This document shows, piece by piece, positions 18,851 through 27,148 of a stretch of DNA of 64,000 nucleotides. The stretch lies in assembly GCA_018268465.1 (NCBI GenBank), contig JAFDWN010000004.1, forward strand, positions 143,878-207,877. The letters run 5' to 3'. Numbering within the stretch: position 1 is the stretch's first letter; every line of letters begins with the position of its first letter. The position numbers were made by a program, and so were the translations under genes. The stretch comes from Actinomycetota bacterium (lineage in GTDB: Bacteria > Actinomycetota > Actinomycetes > Mycobacteriales > Mycobacteriaceae). The notes beneath the pieces are model-generated. The model saw nothing but the letters and a program-made list of their open reading frames with translations. It had not been told where the DNA came from and made no database searches.

Positions 18851-18997
18851 TAGACGGTCAAGAGTTGCAGGGAGTTGCGCGGGTGTGCCGGCAATCGCGG
18901 CGCACGGGTCGCCGGGTCCGGCGCCAGGGTCGTGCCACCCGCGCGAGACCATGAACCGCACGCGGAGTTCGGTGCGGATGTCCCAATTCGCCGCAGC

Positions 18998-20263
18998 TCA
19001 GGCGGGCAGTGCGCTGCCTTTGCGCCACTGCGCCCACGGCACACTCCAGTCGCCGTTCTGCCAGAGCTGCAGGGGCGCCCCGCCGGTGTTGCGCACCTCG
19101 ACGACGTCGCCGGGCACCGAGAAATCGTAGAACCACCTGGCGTTGGCACCGTTGAGGTTCAGGCAGCCGTGGCTGGTGTCGGTGTTGCCCTGCGCCCACA
19201 CCGTCGAATCCAGCTGGTGCAGGTAGATGCCGTCGGTGCTGATGCGGGTCGCGTAGTTGATCGCCTCCCGATAGCCGAGGCGGCTGCCGATCGGCAGACC
19301 GAAGGTCGAGGAGTCCATGATCACCGGGTTGGCTTTGTCCATCACGGTGTAGACGCCCGGCGGCGTCCAGAAGCTGATGGTCGTGGCGCCGATCGTCTCG
19401 GTGCCACCCATCCCCATCGAGGTCGGCATGGTGCGGACCAGTTTGCCGTTGTCGAAGACGCTGACCTGCTTGGTGGTGTCGTCGGCGATCGACACATGGG
19501 AGTCCCCGACGGTGAAGGTCACCTTCTCGTCCTGCTGGCCGTACAGTCCGTCACCCAGGCGCACACCGTAGACGTCGGCCGCGACGGTAACCGAAGTGCC
19601 TGGTGTGTAGTACTTCTCGGGACGCCAGTGGGCGGTCTGATCGTCGATCCAGTTCCACGAGCCCGCCACCTTCGGGGTGGTGCTCACGACCAGATGGCGC
19701 TCGGCGGCCGCTTTGTCGGTGACCGGCTCGTCGAAACGCGCGACGACGACGATGCCCACGCCGTAGGTTGCGCCGTCATGCAGCTCGGTACCGCCGGTGG
19801 TGCCGAGCGTCACCGTGGTCTGGTCCTGCGGGGTGACGGTGCTGAAGCTCGATGTCTGCCGCGAGACGACGTCGCCCGGGCCGACGCTGACGATCGACAT
19901 CGTGTAGGTGCGTCCGTAACCGAGCGGGACGGTGGGCCGCCACGACGTGCCGTCGGCACCCAGGACGCCGGGGACCGGTTTGCCCGCGTCGTTGACCATG
20001 GTGACGCCGGTGATCTCACCCGACCGTGCGCGCACGTCGACGCCGGCCACCGGGTCGACGTCCCGGGCGTCCGGCACCGGTGCGACGGTCAGCGCGGCGG
20101 GCCGCGGCGACGGCGGGTCGGCCTGCGGCACCGATCCCGCGGCCAGCGTCTGGCACTCCCCGGGACAGTCGGGGGCGGCCGAGATCACGGTCCCGCCCAA
20201 CACGGCCAGTATCGCCAGCACGGCGGCAAGGCAGGCACCACGGACACGGCGATCAGTCGTCAA
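18998..20263 (-). CDS. L,D-transpeptidase with two Ig-like domains (LdtB/LdtMt2-like)
   Basis: Periplasmic enzyme forming 3-3 crosslinks in peptidoglycan. 421 residues from the TTG at 20263, chosen because GGAG lies five bases upstream and a hydrophobic export segment (GACLAAVLAILAVLGGTVIS) follows at once. Two Ig-like domains come next: one with VTMVNDAGKPVPG and LGYGRTYTMS, a second with RFDEPVTDKAAAERHL and WRPEKYYTPGTSVTV. The catalytic YkuD domain carries MDSSTFGLPIG and the active-site DTSHGCLNLNGANARWFYD with Cys near residue 367. The C-terminal GDWSVPWAQWRKG extension matches the LdtMt2 class. No clear lipobox Cys is seen, so it is anchored by the N-terminal helix or released. Monocistronic. 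Confidence 0.92.
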   Translation of the reverse strand: MTTDRRVRGACLAAVLAILAVLGGTVISAAPDCPGECQTLAAGSVPQADPPSPRPAALTVAPVPDARDVDPVAGVDVRARSGEITGVTMVNDAGKPVPGVLGADGTSWRPTVPLGYGRTYTMSIVSVGPGDVVSRQTSSFSTVTPQDQTTVTLGTTGGTELHDGATYGVGIVVVARFDEPVTDKAAAERHLVVSTTPKVAGSWNWIDDQTAHWRPEKYYTPGTSVTVAADVYGVRLGDGLYGQQDEKVTFTVGDSHVSIADDTTKQVSVFDNGKLVRTMPTSMGMGGTETIGATTISFWTPPGVYTVMDKANPVIMDSSTFGLPIGSRLGYREAINYATRISTDGIYLHQLDSTVWAQGNTDTSHGCLNLNGANARWFYDFSVPGDVVEVRNTGGAPLQLWQNGDWSVPWAQWRKGSALPA

Positions 20264-20455
20264 CGAAGCTCCATTGCGGGGTCGGCAGGTGCCGGGACGA
20301 CCGGTGGACCGATCGGGCGCTTCGATCGTAGAGAGTGATCGGGCGCCGCGCGCGCAGCGCCGCGGCACCGTGGGGCATTCGTGACGGTGCCGTTGCTCAC
20401 CTGTTCTGCCGAGGGCGCCGATCCCGTGCGACGCGGCGTGGGCCGGGGGTGCGTC

Positions 20456-20766
20456 CTAGGCACCGTCGGTGCGGTCGCGCAAGGAGCGGATCATCCGCTG
20501 CAGGATCCCGAACGCGCAGGCCTGCTCGGTCTCGGTGACGCCGGCCAGCATCGTCGCCTCGACGGACCGTACCGCGACGGTTGCCTTCGCGAGGCTCCGT
20601 CGGCCGCGAGGGGTGAGTCGCGCGGGAAGGACCTTCCCGACGGGCGCCTCCGCGGGCCTGGTGACGTAGCCCTCGCGTTCCAGGGTCTGGAGCAGCACAT
20701 TCATCGACTGCCGAGTCACGAACGCACCCCGGGCGAGTTCGGAGTTCGACAGGCCCGGCAGACGAA
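20456..20766 (-). pseudogene. MarR-family regulator, 5'-truncated
   Basis: The reading frame encodes a clear MarR winged-helix half: LPGLSNSELARGAFVTRQSM, LLQTLEREGYVTR, PARLTPRGRRSLAKA and a C-terminal dimerisation helix ending QRMIRSLRDRTDGA. The usual 45 or so N-terminal residues (first dimerisation helix and helix 2) are missing. In their place the frame runs into AT-rich DNA giving MFQNGILSKWNCRTIKPIS and similar unrelated residues up to 20881. The loss of homology at about 20766-20790 coincides with the drop in GC at the left edge of the four-gene cassette. I therefore call it the 3' remnant of a gene broken when that segment arrived. Confidence 0.75.
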
Positions 20767-20799
20767 CAACCGTTTCCGCACATCCAGATCCGCTATGAG

Positions 20800-20985
20800 T
20801 AGTGACGATCCCCGAAAAATCAGATGAGATCGGCTTGATAGTCCGACAATTCCATTTACTTAAAATTCCATTCTGGAACAAATTGCCAGAATACGATTCG
20901 GATGAATTGGCAATACGCGCACCCGGACGCCACCGCGATCCTCCCCGTGTAATTTGCTGAAAATGGCCGACGGGAGGCGACGGCG
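20800..20985 (+). promoter_or_regulatory. AT-rich control region of the four-gene cassette
   Basis: This 186-base stretch is markedly AT-richer than its surroundings. It holds a perfect inverted repeat TTCCA-TTC-TGGAA (20866-20878) and a second, longer-spaced repeat ATTGCCA ... TGGCAAT (20882-20888 and 20908-20914). TTGATA at about 20835 followed by AT-rich DNA near 20858-20866 is a possible promoter, but spacing is poor. GGGAGG at about 20970 is the ribosome-binding site of the 140-residue gene. The symmetric repeats are candidate operators; no regulator gene accompanies the cassette apart from the broken marR. Confidence 0.45.
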
Positions 20986-21408
20986 ATGAGAGACTTCGGG
21001 GCGTCGGCGATTCGAACGGAAACGGTGGACCGAATGAGCGACTCTTCCTTCGAGATGTCCAGTGTCGGATCGGGCGACGCCAAGGCCCGCCTCAACACGG
21101 CGCTGGCCGCCGCGGAGAAACAAGCCAAATCCCTTTCGTCCATAAAGGGCAAGTTGAGCGACGTCGAGAAGCAGGTCAAGGCCACGTTGCAGGCGTCGGC
21201 GGAACTGTTGATCGCGGACGTGAAAAAACACCTCGCCAAGGGCGGCTACTCCACCGTCGCCAAAGCGGTCAAGAGCTGGCGCCAGCAGCGCGCGGCGGAA
21301 CTCCAGACACTCGAAAACCTGGTCGAGGGTGGAAATCTCAACCTCGTATCCGTCGTGGCGCTCGTCGGTTACCTCGACGACGTCGGCGCCATTGCCGGCA
21401 AACTGTAG
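20986..21408 (+). CDS. helical 140-aa protein, cassette gene 1 (function unknown)
   Basis: I do not recognise a family. The 140 residues are mostly amphipathic helix rich in Ala, Lys and Glu, for example ARLNTALAAAEKQAKSLSSI, KLSDVEKQVKATLQASAELL and AVKSWRQQRAAELQTLENLV, ending in the more hydrophobic NLVSVVALVGYLDDVGAIAGKL. Heptad-like spacing suggests a coiled coil or helical bundle, perhaps a partner of the large protein encoded next. No signal peptide and no Cys. ATG at 20986 has GGGAGG eight bases upstream; an internal ATG at 21034 is an alternative that removes 16 residues. The gap to the next gene is 86 bases, same strand, so they are probably one transcript. Confidence 0.7.
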   Translation: MRDFGASAIRTETVDRMSDSSFEMSSVGSGDAKARLNTALAAAEKQAKSLSSIKGKLSDVEKQVKATLQASAELLIADVKKHLAKGGYSTVAKAVKSWRQQRAAELQTLENLVEGGNLNLVSVVALVGYLDDVGAIAGKL

Positions 21409-21494
21409 CCGCCACGCGCCCATCGAACTCGTCGGCGTGGAGCTGGACCACGTCGCCGACATCCAGGCGTTCACAAGAAAGACGGAGACCACCG

Positions 21495-24400
21495 ATGCCG
21501 CGCGTATGCAATCTGACCCCCATCGAATTGGCAGTGAGCGCGCAGCGGCACGGAGCCCCGGCATCCGATGCCGGACCATTCGCCACCGTCGACATCCCCC
21601 CGCCCGCCGACCGCATCTACGTGCAGCGGCGCGGAGGCGACCTGACATACCCGATCGCCGCGATTCCGGCGACCGCGCCCGATCAGACGGTGTCCATCAC
21701 GGTCGACCGGCTGCGCAGCAGTACGGACCCCACCCGTGGTTTCAGCCGCACGAGGACCTTCCGGAACTGCACCGCCGAGGTGGTGGATGTGATCCTCGCG
21801 GCAGATAGCCCGTCACGGGTGGCGACCCTGTTCCCCGGCGGTCAGCACGTCGACGACAACCCCTACCCGCAGGTCTGGGTCGTGCGCTGCGCGTTCACCG
21901 ACGAGGTCGTCACCGCATTCGCCGATGACGATGATCAGGCGCACCGCGCGATCACCTACGAGATCACCGACGACTTCCGTCAGCGGCTCGCCCGGCACAA
22001 CGCGCTGCCGTCACCCCTGCCCGGGAACCGGCCGGTGGTGCTCATCGGCGGTGCACGGGAGACCCCGCCACCAGAGGACCGCACGTACATCTCCATCGAC
22101 AATCGGGACGGGCGTCTCAAACCCGAATTCAACGGCGTCAAGAACGTGATACCGCGCCGGGTGAAAATAGTTGGCGCCAAAGTGATCTGGGATAAGAACA
22201 ACGACACGGCGGGGTTGATGTCGCTGCAGGGCGACAAGGTCCTGGACCTGGAAAGCCTGGAGATCGTCGCCGACGAAGTGATCATCGCCTCCCCCCTTCG
22301 GTTTCCCGGGACGAACGTCTCGATCTACGCGCGCCGCGTGGAGTTCGGTGAGGACGGTGTGAACGACGGGATCATCGATACCACCCCTCCCGAGCTGCCG
22401 CCGGTCGAATACATCCCCCGGCAGCCGCGGCCGAAAACCCCTCCCAAGGTCACCGACGGCGCCGCAGGGCCGCCGGGCGGATCGGTGACACTGGTCGCAC
22501 ACACGCTGGTGACCGGCGACCCCACCACGATCCGGGTCCGAACCCGCGGCGGCAAGGGCGGCAAGGCGGAACCCGGCGACAAACTGGCCTACACCCGCCG
22601 GGACACGCGCCTGGCCAATACGGTGGCGCCGGAAGAGACGGCCAACTGCACCGTGGTCAAACAGAGCGACATCGCCAACCGGCTGCCGGGATGGTTCCAG
22701 ACCGCCGGCTCCGACGCGAAGTACCTCAGCGGGTGGCTGTGGCCGGGCGGGCATTCCGAGCCGGGCCGCTGCGTGTACAACGGCAAACCACTCGGCCTGG
22801 GCGACAAGGACAATGCGGTCACCAGCCTCGTGGTGAGCGCCCACGACAACCGGTTCTTCGGTCTGGACATGAACTGGTTCCAGTTCCCTGCCGCCACCGG
22901 CCAGGACGGGCGCTGGCACCGCGACGAGGTCTATTGGGACGCAGGCCAGTTCGAAAGCTACACCAGGGTGATCCCCACCCCGGTGATCCACCGGGTGCCC
23001 GGGGACGGCGCCGACGCATACGCCGGCGGTCAGCCCGGCAACGGCGGTGCGGGCGGGACGGTGTGGACGACAGCGGAATTCAGGGATGTCGTCGCGCGGA
23101 TCTCGCAGACCCCAGGCGGAGAAGCGGGACCACCCACCGAGAAAGTCGACGGGGCCCCGCCCGGCACACCGGAGGTGGCGCTGCTGGTCGATATGGCGAT
23201 CGTCCGCACCGGCTCACCCCGGCCGGAACCGCGGATGTGGGTGCGGGAGTACCGCGCTCAGCCGGGTAAACCGGGCGAGGCCAAAACGGCCACACCCGGC
23301 GCGGACGGCTCGGTGCAGGTGGGCGGGGGATCGTGGGTGCGGGCCGAGGCCATCGACGCGGTACTCGCCTATGCACGGGCCGCGTTCCGCGACGGCAACC
23401 GCGACGACGCCCAGCGTGCCATCGCGCCCTACTACGCCCTGTTCCGCAGCCCACTGATCACCCGGAACAATCGGTTCGCCGCCCAGGTCATCGCGGTCAA
23501 CGCGATGCGCGAGAACCTCCTCGCCAACGTCGACTACTACGGCAACCCGCCGGGATGGCTGCCGCGGTTACGCCTGTCGACCAACCTCGAACTGTTCGAG
23601 GCGGTCCGCAAGGCGTCCTACCAGCTGCTCTATTTCGCCACCACGACCGAAGAGAAGTTCGACGACCTCGCCCACCGCCGCACGCTCGCCTCCGAGGTCA
23701 GATCGGCGCTCAACCACGAGACCGCCGCCTGCCGCAAGGCCATCGCCGCCGCCGCCACGCAACTGGCAGACGCCCGGCTGGAGCTGGCGAAGATCGTCGA
23801 CGCCATGGCCTACGCGCAGCAGGATATCGACAAGCTCAAGAACTTCGCCGAGCAGGACGCGGTCGCCGCGCACGAGCGACAGCGCATCTTCAAGGGCGTC
23901 ATGGCGGTGGTGGGTGGCGCGATGCAGGCCATCCCGGTCGGGCAGCCCTATCTCGGCGCGGGCGGAGGTCTCATCAGTGGTATCGGCGAGATCGACTTCT
24001 TCACATCGGACAAACCGGCCGAACGCGCGGCCGAGGCCCTGACGAAACTCGGTGAAGCGACCGACAGCTTCCTCGACGAGAACATCGACCTGATCGCCGC
24101 CGACCGGGTCGCGACACTTCGCGACGAGTTCAACCTCGGTAAGAAGAACGTCAAGAAGCTCAAGGACCAGGTGGACCAGGCCACCGGTGAAGCGGCGCGG
24201 ATCGAGCAGGACGTCGAGCAGTACACGAAACCCATCCAGGACAAACGGATCGAGGACCTCACCGCGCGGCGCGACAAACTGGTGCTCGACAAGGAAACCG
24301 TCGAGGAAGCGATCGCCGCGTACGGCAGTGGGGAGAAGGCCGAAGACGTCGTCAAGGAGGTTCCCGTTCCGAAGACGCCGAAAGCGGCTGCCCTGGACCG

Positions 24401-25937
24401 TGATCTGCAAGGGTTGACGAACCGCATCCGCGCGGTGGACACCGAGATGAAGGAGCTCGAGGCGGGCGACGCCAAACGCAACGCGAAGCGGCTGGTCCGG
24501 CTCAGGCTGGAGCGAAACGCCCTCACCGACGCCGAGGTCCGTGCCGAGAAGTTGCAGGCGAGCAAGGACGCCGCCGAGGCCAAAGTGGAGGAGATCGAAG
24601 AGGAGGCCGACGCCAAGCAGCAGCGTTACACCGAGGCGATGGGCCGGCTCAAGACGATGGGCAAGGGTATCGGAAGCATCGGGGCCGGGATCGCCACGTT
24701 GGCCACTCCGGTCGCCAGGGACGACCAGGCCGTCCAGGACCTGGCGGCGAACCTGCTGAAATCCGTGGATCCGGTCCAGTACCAGAAGCTCCTGAAGGAT
24801 ATGGCCGCACTCGGCAAGAGGCAGACCACGGCGATGGAGCAACTGACCAGAGCACAGTCGATCATCAACACCAACGTCGCGCGGATGGCCGAAAGCCTCA
24901 CCGCCCAAAGCGGTCTCGGGCGCCAATTGCACAGCCTGGACACCGCCCTGGACGCCCGGGCCAAACAGTACCTGCGGGGTATGCGTCAGCGGGCCGAGGA
25001 CATGCTGCACTCGTCGATGTACTACCTCGTGATGTCCTACCGGTACGAGGCATTGCAGGACCTGCCCGACAGCTTCGTGAACTACGACCGGGTCGTCGCC
25101 GCGCTGCAGGCGCTGGAGAAGGCCTCGGCGCCCGCCGGCAGCGGGGACGACAAGCCGACCACCCTGCAGGAGGCGGCGGAACGACTCACCATCGATATGA
25201 CCAATCCCTCGGACGGGGATCTGAAGCGGCTCGACGACATCGTGCTCAAATTCGAGTTCCTCAAGCTCGGCCTGGACGTTGCGCAAAAGCGTCAGTACCG
25301 CGCCGCCAGCAAGACTCACATCATCAAACTCGCACTCAAGGAGGATCAGCTCCGCCAGCTCAACAACCTGGGTGCGGTCACGTTCAATCTCGTCGAGCAC
25401 TTCAGTCAGGGCGAGAACTACACCGTGGCAGACGGGCGGATCGCGGGTATCACGCTCAAGAAGGTCGTCGTCGACAGCGACAACGACGCTCTCAACATGC
25501 GTGTCGACTTCCTGCACTCGGGAGAGTCGATCATCAACGAACCGAACCGCTCGGGCCAGCCGGTCTACTACTACTTCCGCGCGGCGCACACCGATGATCC
25601 GGTGGCATGGAGCTTCCAGGCCACCACCCCGGAGGACGAGGACCAGGTGAGCGGCTCCACACAGGAATTGGACATCGTGGCCGACAAGAAGGTCGACGGC
25701 GACCTGGAGGAATTCCTGGCCAAGGGTCTCGACGAGGCCAAGGTCGAGTTGAACGAATACTGGCCCTCGCTGTTCTCCGACATCACATTGGCCGTCGGAT
25801 GGGAGGACCAGGCGCCGACCGAGAAGATCACCGAGCTCAGGTTCGACGTCAAACTTTCCCAGCGCCTGACGGGAAAGCCCGGTGTCCGGCCGGATAAGCG
25901 CAGGCCGAAAGACCAGCCCGTCGACGAAGACACCTGA
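21495..25937 (+). CDS. 1480-aa multidomain protein with coiled coils and two hydrophobic segments, cassette gene 2
   Basis: Not recognised as a known family. No signal peptide. Visible layout: N-terminal beta-rich region (1-190) starting MPRVCNLTPIELAVSAQRHG; a repetitive beta segment (about 205-300: RVKIVGAKVIWDK, LESLEIVADEVIIAS, VSIYARRVEFG) that looks like a beta-helix; glycine-rich linkers (GGKGGKAEPGDK, AGGQPGNGGAGGTVW, KPGEAKTATPGADGS) between 330 and 615; then a long alpha-helical half with coiled coils (about 735-1230). Two hydrophobic Gly/Ala-rich stretches interrupt the helices: VMAVVGGAMQAIPVG...GGGLISGIG (about 800-830) and GKGIGSIGAGIATLATPVA (about 1055-1075). A beta-rich C-terminal domain (about 1285-1460) follows. 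Long helices flanking hydrophobic hairpins recall alpha-helical pore-forming toxins, but this is inference. The ATG has GGAG upstream. Confidence 0.8.
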   Translation: MPRVCNLTPIELAVSAQRHGAPASDAGPFATVDIPPPADRIYVQRRGGDLTYPIAAIPATAPDQTVSITVDRLRSSTDPTRGFSRTRTFRNCTAEVVDVILAADSPSRVATLFPGGQHVDDNPYPQVWVVRCAFTDEVVTAFADDDDQAHRAITYEITDDFRQRLARHNALPSPLPGNRPVVLIGGARETPPPEDRTYISIDNRDGRLKPEFNGVKNVIPRRVKIVGAKVIWDKNNDTAGLMSLQGDKVLDLESLEIVADEVIIASPLRFPGTNVSIYARRVEFGEDGVNDGIIDTTPPELPPVEYIPRQPRPKTPPKVTDGAAGPPGGSVTLVAHTLVTGDPTTIRVRTRGGKGGKAEPGDKLAYTRRDTRLANTVAPEETANCTVVKQSDIANRLPGWFQTAGSDAKYLSGWLWPGGHSEPGRCVYNGKPLGLGDKDNAVTSLVVSAHDNRFFGLDMNWFQFPAATGQDGRWHRDEVYWDAGQFESYTRVIPTPVIHRVPGDGADAYAGGQPGNGGAGGTVWTTAEFRDVVARISQTPGGEAGPPTEKVDGAPPGTPEVALLVDMAIVRTGSPRPEPRMWVREYRAQPGKPGEAKTATPGADGSVQVGGGSWVRAEAIDAVLAYARAAFRDGNRDDAQRAIAPYYALFRSPLITRNNRFAAQVIAVNAMRENLLANVDYYGNPPGWLPRLRLSTNLELFEAVRKASYQLLYFATTTEEKFDDLAHRRTLASEVRSALNHETAACRKAIAAAATQLADARLELAKIVDAMAYAQQDIDKLKNFAEQDAVAAHERQRIFKGVMAVVGGAMQAIPVGQPYLGAGGGLISGIGEIDFFTSDKPAERAAEALTKLGEATDSFLDENIDLIAADRVATLRDEFNLGKKNVKKLKDQVDQATGEAARIEQDVEQYTKPIQDKRIEDLTARRDKLVLDKETVEEAIAAYGSGEKAEDVVKEVPVPKTPKAAALDRDLQGLTNRIRAVDTEMKELEAGDAKRNAKRLVRLRLERNALTDAEVRAEKLQASKDAAEAKVEEIEEEADAKQQRYTEAMGRLKTMGKGIGSIGAGIATLATPVARDDQAVQDLAANLLKSVDPVQYQKLLKDMAALGKRQTTAMEQLTRAQSIINTNVARMAESLTAQSGLGRQLHSLDTALDARAKQYLRGMRQRAEDMLHSSMYYLVMSYRYEALQDLPDSFVNYDRVVAALQALEKASAPAGSGDDKPTTLQEAAERLTIDMTNPSDGDLKRLDDIVLKFEFLKLGLDVAQKRQYRAASKTHIIKLALKEDQLRQLNNLGAVTFNLVEHFSQGENYTVADGRIAGITLKKVVVDSDNDALNMRVDFLHSGESIINEPNRSGQPVYYYFRAAHTDDPVAWSFQATTPEDEDQVSGSTQELDIVADKKVDGDLEEFLAKGLDEAKVELNEYWPSLFSDITLAVGWEDQAPTEKITELRFDVKLSQRLTGKPGVRPDKRRPKDQPVDEDT

Positions 25938-25979
25938 ACCCCGACACTGCGACCACACCGGCGACATCGGAGAGGGCTC

Positions 25980-26483
25980 ATGACCTACTACGCGCAACTC
26001 ACACCGGATATCAAGGGGAACTTCGGATCCGGTGTCACGAAGCAGTCGATCATCTCCTCGCTGCAGAACGAGGGAGTCAGCAAATCCGCCGATCTCCACA
26101 AGCTGGACCTCAAGCAGAAAGGTGACAAAGCCCTCTTCGACGGCAAGCTCGCCCTCCTGCTCGGCAGCGACGAGCAGTCCCGTCACAAGATCGCCACCGA
26201 CCTGATGGCCCATCTGGGCGACCAGATCGACGAGATCGGCCTGCTGGTACCGAAATACAAGGAATGGCTGGCGTGCGTCACGCTGATCGACACCGACGGC
26301 AAGTCGAAGCCGGGATTCCAGGTGGTCGCCCTGGTGGGCGCGGGGGCTCTGAAGACGAACGGTGTGAACTGGACCGTCGAGCACAAGCCACCCCAGCTGT
26401 GGAAGACCCATGCCGAGGAACCCGCGGATACGAAGATGATTCGCGACGTCAAATCCTTCACCGGCCTGGGCTGGTGGAAGTGA
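25980..26483 (+). CDS. 167-aa protein, cassette gene 3 (function unknown)
   Basis: No family recognised. The first half is helical and polar (KQSIISSLQNEGVSKSADLH, LDLKQKGDKALFDGKLALLL), the second half beta-like and hydrophobic (EWLACVTLIDTDGKSKPGF, QVVALVGAGALKTNGVNWTV) with a Trp-rich tail ending GLGWWK. One Cys (C99). No signal peptide. It could be a partner, chaperone, immunity or effector protein of the cassette; nothing in the sequence decides. ATG at 25980 is preceded by GGAGAGGGCTC. It starts 42 bases after the 1480-residue gene and ends 43 bases before gene 4, consistent with one operon. Confidence 0.72.
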   Translation: MTYYAQLTPDIKGNFGSGVTKQSIISSLQNEGVSKSADLHKLDLKQKGDKALFDGKLALLLGSDEQSRHKIATDLMAHLGDQIDEIGLLVPKYKEWLACVTLIDTDGKSKPGFQVVALVGAGALKTNGVNWTVEHKPPQLWKTHAEEPADTKMIRDVKSFTGLGWWK

Positions 26484-26526
26484 CGGAAATGCCGCTGCTT
26501 CAACTACTCTGATCGCGAGGATAATG

Positions 26527-27120
26527 ATGGATGGCCTCAACGCGCAGTTCATGGCCTCACCCGAGGATTTCCTGCGCCGCAATCCTGTGGGCTTCAAGAA
26601 CAACTCGCCGCTGGAGAACGCGTTGTCCGAGCCCGAACCCAGAGTGGAGTACCTCGATCTGAGCCGGGCGAAGTCCGGCGACGGCGTCGAACTCGAGTTG
26701 TTCAGCAGCCGTGGCAAACCTGCCAGTTGGTTCAGCAACAAGATCAAGGCCTATTGGCTGCCGTGGAACGAGGGACACACCACCGAAGTCCAACTTGGAG
26801 ACGACGCGCCGTACTTCTTCACCAGCGAGCTCGTCGGCTGCCGCATCCAGATCGCGGGCGACAACGCTTCACCGACGGTCTTGCACATTGCCGGGAACAT
26901 CGGAACCAGCAGCCAATCACGCGACCGGCAAGCCAGGGAGAGATTGGGAGATGCTGTTGAGGGCTCCCGCCGGTACTCGAGGGGCAAGGAAGACGGCTAC
27001 TCCACGATCGCCTTCGTCTGCGGCTACTGGGACGACGCCTCGGACCGCTGGCGGATCCTCGCGCAGGAAACCAGCTACGCCAACAGGAAGACCAGCATCA
27101 AGAAGGTGCGCTATCTGTGA
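26527..27120 (+). CDS. 198-aa protein with CNF1-like Cys-His pattern, cassette gene 4 (putative deamidase effector)
   Basis: No direct family name, but PYFFTSELVGCRIQI followed by SPTVLHIAGN resembles the core of CNF1/BLF1-type papain-like deamidases, in which a Cys after a Ser/Gly turn and a downstream His form the active site. Numbering from the first ATG (26524), C106 and H121 are 15 residues apart, the spacing of C866 and H881 in CNF1. The N-terminal 75 residues are polar, and the C-terminus (IAFVCGYWDDASDRWRILAQ) is beta-like. If right, the enzyme would deamidate or transglutaminate a glutamine in a target protein. No signal peptide. The ATG at 26527 is six bases from GAGG and better spaced than 26524. 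Last gene of the cassette. Confidence 0.7.
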   Translation: MDGLNAQFMASPEDFLRRNPVGFKNNSPLENALSEPEPRVEYLDLSRAKSGDGVELELFSSRGKPASWFSNKIKAYWLPWNEGHTTEVQLGDDAPYFFTSELVGCRIQIAGDNASPTVLHIAGNIGTSSQSRDRQARERLGDAVEGSRRYSRGKEDGYSTIAFVCGYWDDASDRWRILAQETSYANRKTSIKKVRYL

Positions 27121-27148
27121 CGGTATCCACGGGAAAAGGGTTGGGCCA

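Noticed and set aside
20767-20881. Extended N-terminus of the MarR protein
   Set aside because: The residues are unrelated to MarR and come from AT-rich DNA of the cassette edge.
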